Assembly: GCA_900318375.1 (NCBI GenBank)
Contig: ONKG01000013.1
Location: 1-44,355, forward strand
Origin: an uncultured Lachnospiraceae bacterium
GTDB lineage: Bacteria > Bacillota > Clostridia > Lachnospirales > Lachnospiraceae
Reading direction: 5' to 3'
DNA length: 44,355 bases
Below are positions 16,640-24,633 of this stretch, one piece after another. The first letter of the stretch is position 1, and every line of letters starts with the position of its first letter. The position numbers were made by a program, and so were the translations under genes. Below the pieces are notes generated by a model. The model saw only the letters and a list, made by a program, of their open reading frames with translations. It was not told the DNA's origin and ran no database searches.

Positions 16640-17671
16640 TTATCGCGCTGCCCGAATTTCCCGCGTATCGTAATTGGCCTCCGCCGTATAGTAGCTGTTG
16701 ATCGTGGCGGGCGCATTAAACAGCGCTGCAAGCAGGTACTTCTTGATGTTTCTGATCTTTGTTGTATTCTCACGCAGACAGCTGATCACATACTCGATAT
16801 GCCAGTAGCCCAGCTTCAGGAACTTGCCCTTTACCACCTCCGAGGGGTAACTGTTGCTCGCTATGAGGATGTGATCTGTGCGGCACAGCACAGTTTCCAG
16901 AATCAGATCCTCAATGCCGTCGATGAGATCCTGATCCAAGGGATGTGCTCTGAGAAGGGCGTCATACTCGATGTTGTCGTGGATCAGCTGTCTGTATTCC
17001 TCTGCAAGACCGATAGTGGAGGAGAAATTCACATCATATCGCATCGCATCACCGCCTGCTGTGTTGTCGGATGGTGATTCTTGAGCGGGAAGCCAGATAT
17101 GATTCGATTCGATATGATTCTTCTCAGTCTGGCTATTATCAGTCTTACTCTTAAGAGGTTCAGATTTCTGCACCTCTAAGGTGCGGAAACCAGCACTTCT
17201 TAAAGGTGCAGAATCTGCACTTCTGGAATCGGTGCTTTTAAGGGCAGAAGTGCAGATTTGTGTACTTCTGGAAGTCTTTTCAGGCTGTCCGGAAGCTCCT
17301 GTCAAATCGTTTCCGGGGCTCAGACCGCTCATGAAGCTCTTCACATACAGGATATTGGGAAGGCCGTGCCCCCGGCGCTTTTTCTCCAGAAGTCCAAATT
17401 TCTCCAGTTCTGTCAGCAGATCCATGGCTTTCCGCTTCGTAAATCCGAGATCCTCCTGGATCTCTCCGATCTGATAGATGATAAATACTCTGTTTTCTTC
17501 ATCAAACCAACCGTTCTTGCGGGAAAGCGTCATGCGGTCCAGAAGTACGGAATACAGCACCTTTGCCTGCAGGGAGAGATCTGAAAAGACAGCGTCAGTC
17601 AGCATGACTTTAGGGATACGTATGAAGTTGAACAGGTCTGCCTGATTGCCATAATAGTAATTGAAATCCAT
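16640..17671 (-). CDS. Replication initiator protein A (RepA N-terminal family)
   Basis: This 343-residue protein has the winged-helix RepA N-terminal domain of RepA-type plasmids and Tn1549-like elements at residues about 15-115 (FIRIPKVML...LSLQAKVLYSVLLDRM...). The middle, about residues 125-195, is repetitive and rich in Ser, Glu and Lys. A conserved C-terminal domain (RYDVNFSSTIGLAEEYRQLI... to KKYLLAALFNAP) is of the kind labelled DUF6017. It should bind an origin and start replication of the excised circle. It starts 6 nt after the stop of the ParB gene, forming a parA-parB-repA operon. The DNA of the middle region contains short direct and inverted repeats that may be the origin itself. 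Confidence 0.82.
   Translation of the reverse strand: MDFNYYYGNQADLFNFIRIPKVMLTDAVFSDLSLQAKVLYSVLLDRMTLSRKNGWFDEENRVFIIYQIGEIQEDLGFTKRKAMDLLTELEKFGLLEKKRRGHGLPNILYVKSFMSGLSPGNDLTGASGQPEKTSRSTQICTSALKSTDSRSADSAPLRSAGFRTLEVQKSEPLKSKTDNSQTEKNHIESNHIWLPAQESPSDNTAGGDAMRYDVNFSSTIGLAEEYRQLIHDNIEYDALLRAHPLDQDLIDGIEDLILETVLCRTDHILIASNSYPSEVVKGKFLKLGYWHIEYVISCLRENTTKIRNIKKYLLAALFNAPATINSYYTAEANYDTREIRAAR
17160..17290. repeat. Short repeats inside repA, candidate iterons/origin
   Basis: Within the repA linker the sequences GTGCAGA, TCTGCAC and AGAAGTGCAG recur in both orientations (for example 17195-17225 and 17250-17265), with GGTGC repeats between them. In RepA-type replicons the origin often lies inside the initiator gene, so these may be RepA binding sites. 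No copy number or spacing regularity strong enough to prove this was established. Confidence 0.4.
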
Positions 17672-17677
17672 GCCTAG

Positions 17678-18619
17678 TCACACCTCCTTGTTGAGTTCGT
17701 CAAAGACCTCCTCCTGATTCTGTTTCCAGTCGGACAGAAGAGCTTCAATCGTACTCCGCATCTGTGGAATTGTATAGTTGGCCGGAAAGTATTCACGCAA
17801 CTTCTTTTCCGTGAATGTCAGCTTGGAAGAAGGTGCTTTTCCGGGCTGGCTGTCATTCAGGAGAGAAATCATCCTAGCCTGTGTCATAGCGCCTGTCTGC
17901 AGTTGATCACGGAGCAGGGAAATCTGATTCAGCTTCACAGTGCCGTTATCCTTGATGTACTCCAGAAGCCACTTCTGGATCTCGGGATCGATGTAGGATA
18001 TCTCGACGGCTACAGTGAATTGGAGACGTTTTTGATCTACGTAGTCGAGGAGGGGAGGAATCAGTTCTGTGAGGCGGATGTAGCGGCGTATCTGATTTTT
18101 GCTTTCCCCCACTTCCTTTCCTATTAGCTCAGCTGTCTCTGACTTCCACCCGATTTGGGTGGAAGTTGAATTTCCATGAAGTTCTGTTCTGGAACCTTGC
18201 CTTCGCATCGCATCCATCTTCATCTTATAGGCAAACGCCTTCTCACTGGGCAGCAGCTCCTCTCGCTGGATGTTGGCATCCACCATTTTCACGATGGCTT
18301 CGTCATCGGTCATTTCACGGATGATGGCGGGGATGGATTCCATACCCAGGAGGGAGGCGGCGTGCATTCGGCGGTGGCCGGAGACCATCTCGTAAATGTC
18401 GTTGCCGATCGGGCGAACCAGGACGGGGGAGAGGATGCCGTTGGCCCGGATGCTCTCCACGAGGTCCTGCATCTTTTCATCATCGACTACTTTGAAGGGG
18501 TGATTCCGGAAGGAGCGGATCTTTTCGATCTCCAGATCCATGGCGGATTCTTCGTTGCTGACGCCGAGCAGTTCGTCCACGCTGGCCAGTCTGATCTTTT
18601 GTCCGGGTCTTACTTTCAT
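17678..18619 (-). CDS. ParB/RepB/Spo0J-family partition protein of the element
   Basis: This 313-residue ParB-type protein partitions the excised element with ParA. The N-terminal ParB nuclease/CTPase-like fold shows IRANGILSPVLVRPI, GHRRMHAASLLGM and ANIQREELLPSEKAFAYKMK (box II/III region). The middle DNA-binding helix-turn-helix has AELIGKEVGESKNQIRRYIRL. The C-terminal 60 residues are helical. Its ATG overlaps the parA stop by 4 nt (ATGA), so it was translated with ParA before the recombinase element split that gene. It shares organisation with a second ParB at 23624-24484 but is clearly divergent from it. Confidence 0.85.
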   Translation of the reverse strand: MKVRPGQKIRLASVDELLGVSNEESAMDLEIEKIRSFRNHPFKVVDDEKMQDLVESIRANGILSPVLVRPIGNDIYEMVSGHRRMHAASLLGMESIPAIIREMTDDEAIVKMVDANIQREELLPSEKAFAYKMKMDAMRRQGSRTELHGNSTSTQIGWKSETAELIGKEVGESKNQIRRYIRLTELIPPLLDYVDQKRLQFTVAVEISYIDPEIQKWLLEYIKDNGTVKLNQISLLRDQLQTGAMTQARMISLLNDSQPGKAPSSKLTFTEKKLREYFPANYTIPQMRSTIEALLSDWKQNQEEVFDELNKEV

Positions 18620-18939
18620 GATTCAAGGACCTCCTTTGTCAGTTTCATGAAGCTTTCTGCTGCTTTGCACCTGGGGGCGTATCGGTAGATGCTGATTCCC
18701 TCCGCGCTGGCTTCTGCGACTTTGACGGAAGAGGGGATGTAGGTGTCCATGACGCCGATGCTGCTTCCGTAGTTCTCGCGGATCATGGCTGTGATATCTT
18801 TCGCGTAGTTGGTTCTGTAATCCACCATGGAGATCAGGATCCCCTGGATCTCAAGGCCCTTGTTCAGCCTCTTTTTCACGACAGAGATTGTCTTGATCAG
18901 CATCTGCAGGCCGACGACTGGAAGGTATGCGGCAGGCAC
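18616..18939 (-). pseudogene. parA: C-terminal fragment of element parA
   Basis: This frame encodes the last 106-107 residues of a ParA ATPase (PAAYLPVVGLQMLIKTI, GILISMVDYRTNYAKDI, and a terminal KLTKEVLES). Its N-terminal partner lies at 23113-23570 on the far side of the recombinase element. A GTG at 18939 could start it but lacks a ribosome site. Joining the two halves gives an in-frame ParA of about 259 residues, the normal length for this family. It overlaps parB by 4 nt, as an intact parA would. Confidence 0.85.
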
Positions 18940-18940
18940 A

Positions 18941-18964
18941 GGTTATGCGAATATTCGCATAACC
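18941..18964. repeat. 24-bp perfect palindrome at the left element end
   Basis: A perfect palindrome with half-site GGTTATGCGAAT lies immediately inside the left junction, 4 bp before the left terminal repeat. The core TTATGCG also occurs in both terminal repeats and at 23029-23037. It has no equivalent outside the right repeat, so the two ends are not symmetric. It could be a recombinase binding or strand-exchange site. Confidence 0.7.
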
Positions 18965-18968
18965 CGTC

Positions 18969-18994
18969 TTATGTGAAACCTTTTGTTATGCGCA
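18969..18994 (+). repeat. Left terminal inverted repeat of the trio element
   Basis: These 26 bp begin TTATGTGAAACC and end TTATGCGCA. They are the exact reverse complement of 23086-23111. The match stops abruptly on both sides. Confidence 0.9.
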
Positions 18995-19054
18995 CCATTC
19001 TTCAGGACCAGGTATGTTTATCTGCCTTAACCCGAAAAACGATACACATAACGT

Positions 19055-20116
19055 TTATCTTAACCCACAGAGTTTTGCAAGCTCTTCATCATCAAGCCAA
19101 AGCGGTTCCTCTATTTCCTTGTCGTCGTCCTTTTTTTCTATTGCGTTCCGTAATTGATCAATGGAAGGGCGGACGTAGTGGTCTTTTGTAGTTTGAAGTA
19201 ATGAATGTCCCAGGAAAGTGGAAATCGCTTCGATTTCCACTCCATCCTGGTATAAACCTGTTGCACGTGTTCGACGCAGAAGATGCGGATAGACAGAGCT
19301 GGGAAGATCAGGATATTGCGGACGAATCTGATCGGCATACTTTTTTACAATTCTTTCTATATTCCGTCTCGACATATAACCTCGTTCGCCACGGATTTTA
19401 GAATAAAAAAACGGGTCATTTCTGTTTTTTTCATAATGGAATTCCTTGATGTACTGTTTTATTAGATCGAGAGTGTTTTCGCTGAAATATACCTTACGCT
19501 CTTTATTTCCTTTTCCATGTACATGTATATATGGATCAAAGACATACAGGTTTACATCTGAGAAATCCAGTCTCACCAATTCGTCAACCCTGATGGCTGT
19601 ATCAAAAAGTACAGAAAGAATAGTTTTATCCCGAAGTCCTGTCCGTGTATTCGGCGGGGCACTTAATAACGCAGTCAGGGTTTCTAACTGATCAATAACC
19701 GGGCCGATTTTTTTTGGCACACGATATGCCGGCACCTCTGATACACAGAAAGCAATCTGCTGCAGAGAAATATCCCTTGCTGAAACATAATTCATATACG
19801 ATCTGATAGCGGCAAGACGATTGTTCGTGGTGCTTTCCATATATCCTTTAGAATCATGCAGCCAGTTACGATAGTCAAGAAAGAGGTCATAGGTGCAATC
19901 AGAGAACTTAAATTTCCTAATAGATATTCCTTTTTGGTCCCGGACATACTCTCTGAACATAGACAGACCGGTTTTATATGATTTGATAGTGTTTTCGCTC
20001 CCATTGCTCTGCTTTGGGATGAACGTTTGAAAAAAATCTGTAGTCTTTGAAAAAAACAGACTGTCATCCAGACAAGGCGGCTGCCCTTTAACATATATAT
20101 TCTTTATTCGTTTCAT
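19055..20116 (-). CDS. Third tyrosine recombinase of the trio element
   Basis: This 353-residue site-specific recombinase has a SAM-like N-terminal domain (NGSENTIKSYKTGLSMFREY...) and a catalytic domain. Catalytic residues are visible: Arg in DTAIRVDELVRLD, Lys in GKGNKERKVYF, His/Arg in PHLLRRTRATGLY, His in TFLGHSLLQTT and the nucleophile Tyr in DHYVRPS. All six are present, so it should be active. The ATG at 20116 lies 2 nt after the stop of the second recombinase, so the genes are coupled. In trio elements the three enzymes are thought to act together on the inverted ends; the division of labour is unknown. Confidence 0.9.
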   Translation of the reverse strand: MKRIKNIYVKGQPPCLDDSLFFSKTTDFFQTFIPKQSNGSENTIKSYKTGLSMFREYVRDQKGISIRKFKFSDCTYDLFLDYRNWLHDSKGYMESTTNNRLAAIRSYMNYVSARDISLQQIAFCVSEVPAYRVPKKIGPVIDQLETLTALLSAPPNTRTGLRDKTILSVLFDTAIRVDELVRLDFSDVNLYVFDPYIHVHGKGNKERKVYFSENTLDLIKQYIKEFHYEKNRNDPFFYSKIRGERGYMSRRNIERIVKKYADQIRPQYPDLPSSVYPHLLRRTRATGLYQDGVEIEAISTFLGHSLLQTTKDHYVRPSIDQLRNAIEKKDDDKEIEEPLWLDDEELAKLCGLR

Positions 20117-20118
20117 AT

Positions 20119-21096
20119 CTATCGACGCCTCGCTTTCGGAATTGCTTTGCCAGCCACAGTATCTTTGTTCCGGATAATCTGGGCGGCTTCATGTACATAA
20201 TGATAGTAGTAATACGTCTCATCCATACTCTTGTGTCCGAGGTACTTGCTCAGATACGGGAGCATAACGTTCATATCAATCCCTTCTCTCATCCAAAGAT
20301 TTATCCTTTTTACAACAAATGTATGTCTCAGTGAATGTATGGTCGGATCAATGTCTGTGGTTCCATAGAACCTGGTCTTTCTCCAAAAACCGTTGAATAC
20401 CCTTCCTGCCGTTGCAGGTGCAAGGGGTTTATCTATGTCATTTCCGGGGAAAACCCACTCGGGTTCGCCTCCGCACTGTTCGCACATCATGGACAGATAG
20501 GCCTTGAACCGCTGACAAATATCGTCTGTAAGATAAACAAGCCGGTCCTTGTCTCCCTTTGCATTGATAATTGTTATAATTCCTTTTTCGAGATCCAGCC
20601 GGGAAAAAGGCAGCAGGCAGGCTTCTGACCGCCGGAGTCCACAGCAATAAATCAGCCTGAAAAGAAGAGGGTATTCCGAGGCCATCCGAATATGGGTGGC
20701 ATTCTTTTTGCCAGGGATATAATTGTCAATCTTTTCAAACAGGTCCGTTATTTCTTCATCACAAAGCACATGTACAAGCGGCTGGCTGCGAAGAACATTC
20801 GGCGGGATGTAGCTTATGATCCCTATCCCGTTAAGGTATTTTGAGAATTCCCTGATTACCGCTATGCGATTATGGAGATATCCTGCCTCTTCGGAATCCC
20901 GTTTCTTAATCCAGTCATCAAGGGATGCAGGTGTTAATCCTATGAAGGAATATCCGCGTTCTGCCCAGTAACTGTCGAAGTTTTTCATCAGGTACGCCTG
21001 CGAGTGATAGGCATATCCCTGTCCCTGTTTCTCTGCGATGAAATTTTCGATATGTGTTTTCAGAATACTCTTGTATGAATGGTTTAGTTTACTCAT
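20119..21096 (-). CDS. Second tyrosine recombinase of the trio element
   Basis: This 325-residue tyrosine recombinase shows the catalytic Arg in YCCGLRRSEACLL, Lys in NAKGDKDRLVYL, His/Arg in IHSLRHTFVVKR, His in YLGHKSMDET and Tyr in the YYYYHYV segment. The open frame extends upstream to 21219, but the ATG at 21096 has GGGAGG seven bases before it and overlaps the first recombinase stop by 8 nt, typical of this element class. The upstream extension would be entirely within the previous gene. It reads straight into the third recombinase. Confidence 0.9.
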   Translation of the reverse strand: MSKLNHSYKSILKTHIENFIAEKQGQGYAYHSQAYLMKNFDSYWAERGYSFIGLTPASLDDWIKKRDSEEAGYLHNRIAVIREFSKYLNGIGIISYIPPNVLRSQPLVHVLCDEEITDLFEKIDNYIPGKKNATHIRMASEYPLLFRLIYCCGLRRSEACLLPFSRLDLEKGIITIINAKGDKDRLVYLTDDICQRFKAYLSMMCEQCGGEPEWVFPGNDIDKPLAPATAGRVFNGFWRKTRFYGTTDIDPTIHSLRHTFVVKRINLWMREGIDMNVMLPYLSKYLGHKSMDETYYYYHYVHEAAQIIRNKDTVAGKAIPKARRR

Positions 21097-22987
21097 CATC
21101 CATCCTCCCTGATAAGCCGACTTCTTCAAGAGAAAGCGGGCACATACGCATCCTTGTTTCATCCAGCAGGAGATATTTATGCACTGTGCCAATGTCTGAA
21201 TGGCCCAATGCGTCTGCAATTAAGGATGTCTTTACACCTTTTTTAAGAAGGCCTGTCGCATATGTCCTTCGAGTGGCATGGAATTTAGAGCCGGGAATAT
21301 CCCGTTCAGGTAGTACTCGTTCAATGGAACGTTGACATGCAGTAACGCTGACCGGCCCATAAGGAGCTCGGGTTTTTAAAAAAACATACGGTAGTTCTAC
21401 GACGGAGGGTCTCCCCTCTTTAATGTAACGGTATATGGCGTTTCCAACACTGACATCCATAGGAAGCCATATCTCCTTGCTTGTCTTGCTCTGTATGAGA
21501 CGTATTGTACGGGATTTCCAATCGATATCTGAAAATCTGAGATTAACTATGTCTATCCCACGAAATCCCATTTTCAGTCCCAGTTCGATGATGGCAGCAT
21601 CCCTCAATTCAAGAGGTGATCTCCCCTCTTCTTTATGCCTCTGAACCTGTTGTTGTTCATTTTCCGTCAGTATGTCAACAATACGTTCTCTGGGAGCGGC
21701 ATTCCCTTGAATTGCCAGATGAAGGTTTGGCTGTGCGGTAAATTCGTTTCTGTATAGGAACGTAAGGAATCTTCTGATTACACCGTTGTATGTATTTTTT
21801 CCGCGGGGAGTTTTGTGGCAATCCTGGAGGTTGAATGCCTTAATAACAGCTGGCGTTAATGACGCAAAATCATCGTGGCCCTGCGTAATAAGATAATTAC
21901 AAAATCTGGCGCATGCTGCGCCATCATCAGATACGGTTTTAGGTTTTCTCCCTTCTTTAATCCTTTGCTTCATAAAACCATCAACTGCGATAAAACACCA
22001 TTCGGGGAGAAGATTAACCATCGAAGGATGACGCTTCCTGTAGGAAAAAGGATTGATCTTTCCGTCTTTGATCAATCCTGCGAATAGCTCAAGCCCCCTC
22101 CGGGCCATGCCAAAGCTTGATTTAAACAACCTGCGTCCTTCTGCTTCGATCCATGCGTCTGCCAAAGCAATGCTATATGGGACTCCTGACATATCCAATA
22201 GGATGAAGAGAAGCTTTAACGCTGATTCAGATGAGTCCAACACCGGTCTTGAATACTGATATTTTTTAAGTTCTTTTATAAGCAATGGGATGTTTTTCCG
22301 AACGTCCTCAGCACTTCCAAGGCTTTGTGCGCAATCAGTGGATATTTTATATGCTTCCTGCATGGTGAACTTTTCGCCAAAGGGTTCTTTTCCCGAGCGA
22401 TAGTAGAACATGTACCATCCAAGACCATAAGAACAAAGCCCCTGTTCAGCAAGAAAAAACAGGAAATCTTCAATGATATTTACCTGGACATTTGGTGTTT
22501 TATTTACTTGCATCAAATCCTGGTAATATAACGGCATTGTAGAGTAGCAAATCTCATTAACAGATTTGAATCCCCTTACATGCAAAAAACCGAGAAACCG
22601 GTTACAGGTATCGCTGATGTTTCGGAACTGCCTTTCAGGAACGGTCCCGTTAATAGATAACAAATATCTGTCTCTGAGTTCAGAAAAGTGTACAGAGAGA
22701 ATTCTGCTGTAAAAAACGATATGGGAACGCAAGATGTTCCCCGTGTCATACACATCTATAAGCCTTTGAATTGTAGATCTAAAAAAGGGCCTGTGTGATG
22801 CTAAAACATTTGCGCTGAATATCCAATCTCTTGCCTTTTGAGTATCAAAATCGGTTATTTCCTGTGATTCCATCCAGCTCTTTAGCTGACTAAAGCAATA
22901 TCTGCTTAAGTCAATCGAATGATCTGAATAGCCATAAATGCCAAGTGTTTGAATTACCGTATTGGTGTTTTTGACGTAGTGCTTCAT
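21089..22987 (-). CDS. First, large tyrosine recombinase of the trio element
   Basis: This 632-residue protein has an unusually long N-terminal region (about 380 residues) before a standard integrase domain. Catalytic residues are Arg in LKMGFRGIDIVNL, Lys in QSKTSKEIWLP, His/Arg in KFHATRRTYATG, His in DALGHSDIGTV and Tyr in HKYLLLDE. The length resembles Tn554 TnpB rather than a typical 350-residue integrase. The open frame runs up to 23107, but that part translates the terminal repeat. The ATG at 22987 with AAGGAGG eight bases upstream is the likely start. That ribosome site lies within a hairpin (22991-23018), suggesting controlled translation. Confidence 0.88.
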   Translation of the reverse strand: MKHYVKNTNTVIQTLGIYGYSDHSIDLSRYCFSQLKSWMESQEITDFDTQKARDWIFSANVLASHRPFFRSTIQRLIDVYDTGNILRSHIVFYSRILSVHFSELRDRYLLSINGTVPERQFRNISDTCNRFLGFLHVRGFKSVNEICYSTMPLYYQDLMQVNKTPNVQVNIIEDFLFFLAEQGLCSYGLGWYMFYYRSGKEPFGEKFTMQEAYKISTDCAQSLGSAEDVRKNIPLLIKELKKYQYSRPVLDSSESALKLLFILLDMSGVPYSIALADAWIEAEGRRLFKSSFGMARRGLELFAGLIKDGKINPFSYRKRHPSMVNLLPEWCFIAVDGFMKQRIKEGRKPKTVSDDGAACARFCNYLITQGHDDFASLTPAVIKAFNLQDCHKTPRGKNTYNGVIRRFLTFLYRNEFTAQPNLHLAIQGNAAPRERIVDILTENEQQQVQRHKEEGRSPLELRDAAIIELGLKMGFRGIDIVNLRFSDIDWKSRTIRLIQSKTSKEIWLPMDVSVGNAIYRYIKEGRPSVVELPYVFLKTRAPYGPVSVTACQRSIERVLPERDIPGSKFHATRRTYATGLLKKGVKTSLIADALGHSDIGTVHKYLLLDETRMRMCPLSLEEVGLSGRMDDE

Positions 22988-22990
22988 CTC

Positions 22991-23018
22991 AGTATCCTCC
23001 TTGTAAAAAGAGGATACT
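22991..23018 (-). promoter_or_regulatory. Hairpin covering the ribosome site of the first recombinase
   Basis: A 9-bp perfect inverted repeat (AGTATCCTC / GAGGATACT) with a 10-nt loop places the Shine-Dalgarno GGAGG inside the 3' arm, four bases before the start codon. In mRNA this stem would hide the ribosome site and keep recombinase expression low, especially when transcription reads through from the host gene. Confidence 0.6.
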
Positions 23019-23085
23019 TCATAAGATGTTATGCGAACAATCTTGCTTGTAACAATAAAGAGATAAATGGATCGATGGGAAAACA

Positions 23086-23111
23086 TGCGCATAACAAAAG
23101 GTTTCACATAA
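23086..23111 (-). repeat. Right terminal inverted repeat of the trio element
   Basis: Exact reverse complement of 18969-18994. Here the repeat ends within 1-3 bp of the parA junction, while the left copy is 29 bp inside. Confidence 0.9.
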
Positions 23112-23112
23112 A

Positions 23113-23570
23113 ACTGGGATCAGGACTCTGTCGGCGGCGACCAAGGCGTTGATGGTCATCACGCCGAGCGAGGGCATGCAGTCGATGAGGATATAGTCGA
23201 AGGAGTCCCGGATCATGTCGATATATTCCTTCAGGATCATCTCGCGGCTCATCACGTTGGAGAGGGAGACTTCCAGGCCGGAGAGTTCCATGTTGGCCGG
23301 GACCAGATCAATGCCTTCTTCATGGTGAAGCAGGATTTCCGCAGGCGCAAAGTCGACTTCATTGATGATGTCCATCATGATCGTTGCCAGGGTGCTGCTG
23401 ATGTTATCGGGATTCGGATATCCGAGGCTGACTGTAAGACTTCCCTGCGGGTCTGCATCAATCAGGCAGACCTTTTTCCCTGACATGGCCAGGCCGATGC
23501 CCAGATTTGCGGTAACAGAGGTCTTGGAACAGCCTCCTTTTTGGTTTGCGACGGCGATAACGATTGCCAT
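23113..23570 (-). pseudogene. parA: N-terminal fragment of element parA
   Basis: This is the first 152-153 residues of a ParA-type partition ATPase. It has the deviant Walker A motif NQKGGCSKTS with the signature lysines, DADPQGSLT (Walker A') and YILIDCMPSLG (Walker B). Homology ends at ADRVLIPV, where the reading frame enters the recombinase element and adds about 30 unrelated residues to a stop at 23019. The start ATG at 23570 has AGGAGG seven bases upstream. The C-terminal half is at 18616-18939. While the element is inserted, no complete ParA is made from this locus. Confidence 0.87.
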
Positions 23571-23623
23571 TTTCTTGTCCTCCTGTGGTTTTTTTGATTT
23601 GATGTTTTCAGGTGAGAGTAGGC

Positions 23624-24484
23624 TCAGTGTTGTTTTGTTCGGTTCTGCAGGAGATCCAGGATCGCCTGCTTGATCTGGTCGTTGGTGTAGTTTCTGGGAA
23701 AGAAGCGGCGCAACTGTTCGTTTTTGAAGGTGACGCGTGTGATGTCGCCCTTCTTCACTTCACAGAGGATGCTTTTGATCTCTTCCAGAGTCAGGCCGTG
23801 GTCCTGGCTGATCTTCTTCATTCTCTGGGCCTGGGAGACAGAAGGGGATGACTGGGTGAAATCGATTGCTTTTGCCAGATCCCTTTGCTGGTCCGGGGTG
23901 AGGAATGCGGCTTCGTAGGCGGGATTGAAGGAGAGCCTGCCTTCATCCAGCATCTCCAGGAGCTCCGGGATCAGTTCCGCGATCTTGAGGTAGCGCTGTA
24001 GCTGTCTGGAGCTCTCGACCACTTCTCCGGCCATGACGTCTACGGTTTTCTTTGTCCGGTTATGGACTCCGGTCCGGCTCCCTTTTCGCCGGCCGCTTTT
24101 GCGCTTGATGGCGTTGTATTTCATTTTGTAGGCCAGGGCCTTCTCACTGATCGGGATCATTTCGCGGTAGACATTGGAATCCACCAGGCTGATGATGGCG
24201 TCTTCTTCTTTGAGGTTCCGGATGATGACGGGAAGCTTCCTGTAGCCAAGTTTCTCAGCTGCATATTTCCGCCGGTGTCCGGAGATGATCTCATATACTC
24301 CCTCGGGGAGGGGGCGGACGATCAGAGGATTGAGGATCCCGTGCCTGGAGATGCTGTCGATCAGGTTGTCCATCTGGGCATCTTTCCTGATCTTGAAGGG
24401 CTGGTCTTTGAAATCCCGGAGCCGCTCAGGCGCGATCTCTACGATTCTTTCATCGGGTTCGATTTCCATTAAATGATCCGGCAT
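23624..24484 (-). CDS. Second ParB-family protein of the element
   Basis: This 286-residue ParB/Spo0J-family protein precedes parA in the operon. It shows ISRHGILNPLIVRPL, SGHRRKYAAEKLG and SNVYREMIPISEKALAYKMK, then a helix-turn-helix region (VMAGEVVESSRQLQRYLKI) and a C-terminal domain resembling that of the other ParB (FKNEQLRRFFPRNYTNDQIKQ). The upstream open frame to 24625 runs through a hairpin; the ATG at 24484 with AAGGAAGG upstream is the likely start. Having ParB genes on both sides of parA is unusual. The two may have different centromere sites or one may act as a regulator. Confidence 0.83.
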   Translation of the reverse strand: MPDHLMEIEPDERIVEIAPERLRDFKDQPFKIRKDAQMDNLIDSISRHGILNPLIVRPLPEGVYEIISGHRRKYAAEKLGYRKLPVIIRNLKEEDAIISLVDSNVYREMIPISEKALAYKMKYNAIKRKSGRRKGSRTGVHNRTKKTVDVMAGEVVESSRQLQRYLKIAELIPELLEMLDEGRLSFNPAYEAAFLTPDQQRDLAKAIDFTQSSPSVSQAQRMKKISQDHGLTLEEIKSILCEVKKGDITRVTFKNEQLRRFFPRNYTNDQIKQAILDLLQNRTKQH

Positions 24485-24574
24485 AGTACACCTTCCTTTC
24501 GCAGGGGCTGAGCAGGCGGGCGATCGAGCGACAGATCTTTCTTTGCGTGCGGGACTGCAGCAGATCCGGGATAC

Positions 24575-24626
24575 AAAAAATGCCCGCTCAGACCAGATTG
24601 ATTTTTCTCTGATCCAAACGGGCATT
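24575..24626 (-). terminator. Hairpin with U-tract in the par leader
   Basis: AATGCCCG (24579-24586) pairs with CGGGCATT (24619-24626), with further pairing possible inside. Read leftward it is followed directly by a T-tract. It lies about 90 nt before the first ParB gene, so it could end an upstream transcript or attenuate the par-rep operon. Confidence 0.5.
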
Positions 24627-24633
24627 CCGTCTG

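Larger units (their letters stand above)
18940..23114 (-). mobile_element. Three-recombinase element (recombinase-in-trio / Tn554-like) inserted in parA
   Basis: The element splits parA and carries three consecutive, overlapping or abutting tyrosine recombinase genes read leftward. It has 26-bp perfect inverted repeats near its ends (18969-18994 and 23086-23111). The parA halves share only the dinucleotide AC at the two junctions (18938-18939 and 23113-23114), so 18940-23114 is the segment whose removal restores the codons ATC CCA GTG CCT GCC. Three tyrosine recombinases in a row without cargo fit the published recombinase-in-trio (RIT) group. The 632-residue first protein is close in size to Tn554 TnpB. 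No passenger gene is present. Confidence 0.85.

Noticed and set aside
22987-23107. N-terminal extension of the first recombinase
   Set aside because: It translates the terminal inverted repeat and RBS hairpin; the ATG at 22987 has a strong ribosome site.
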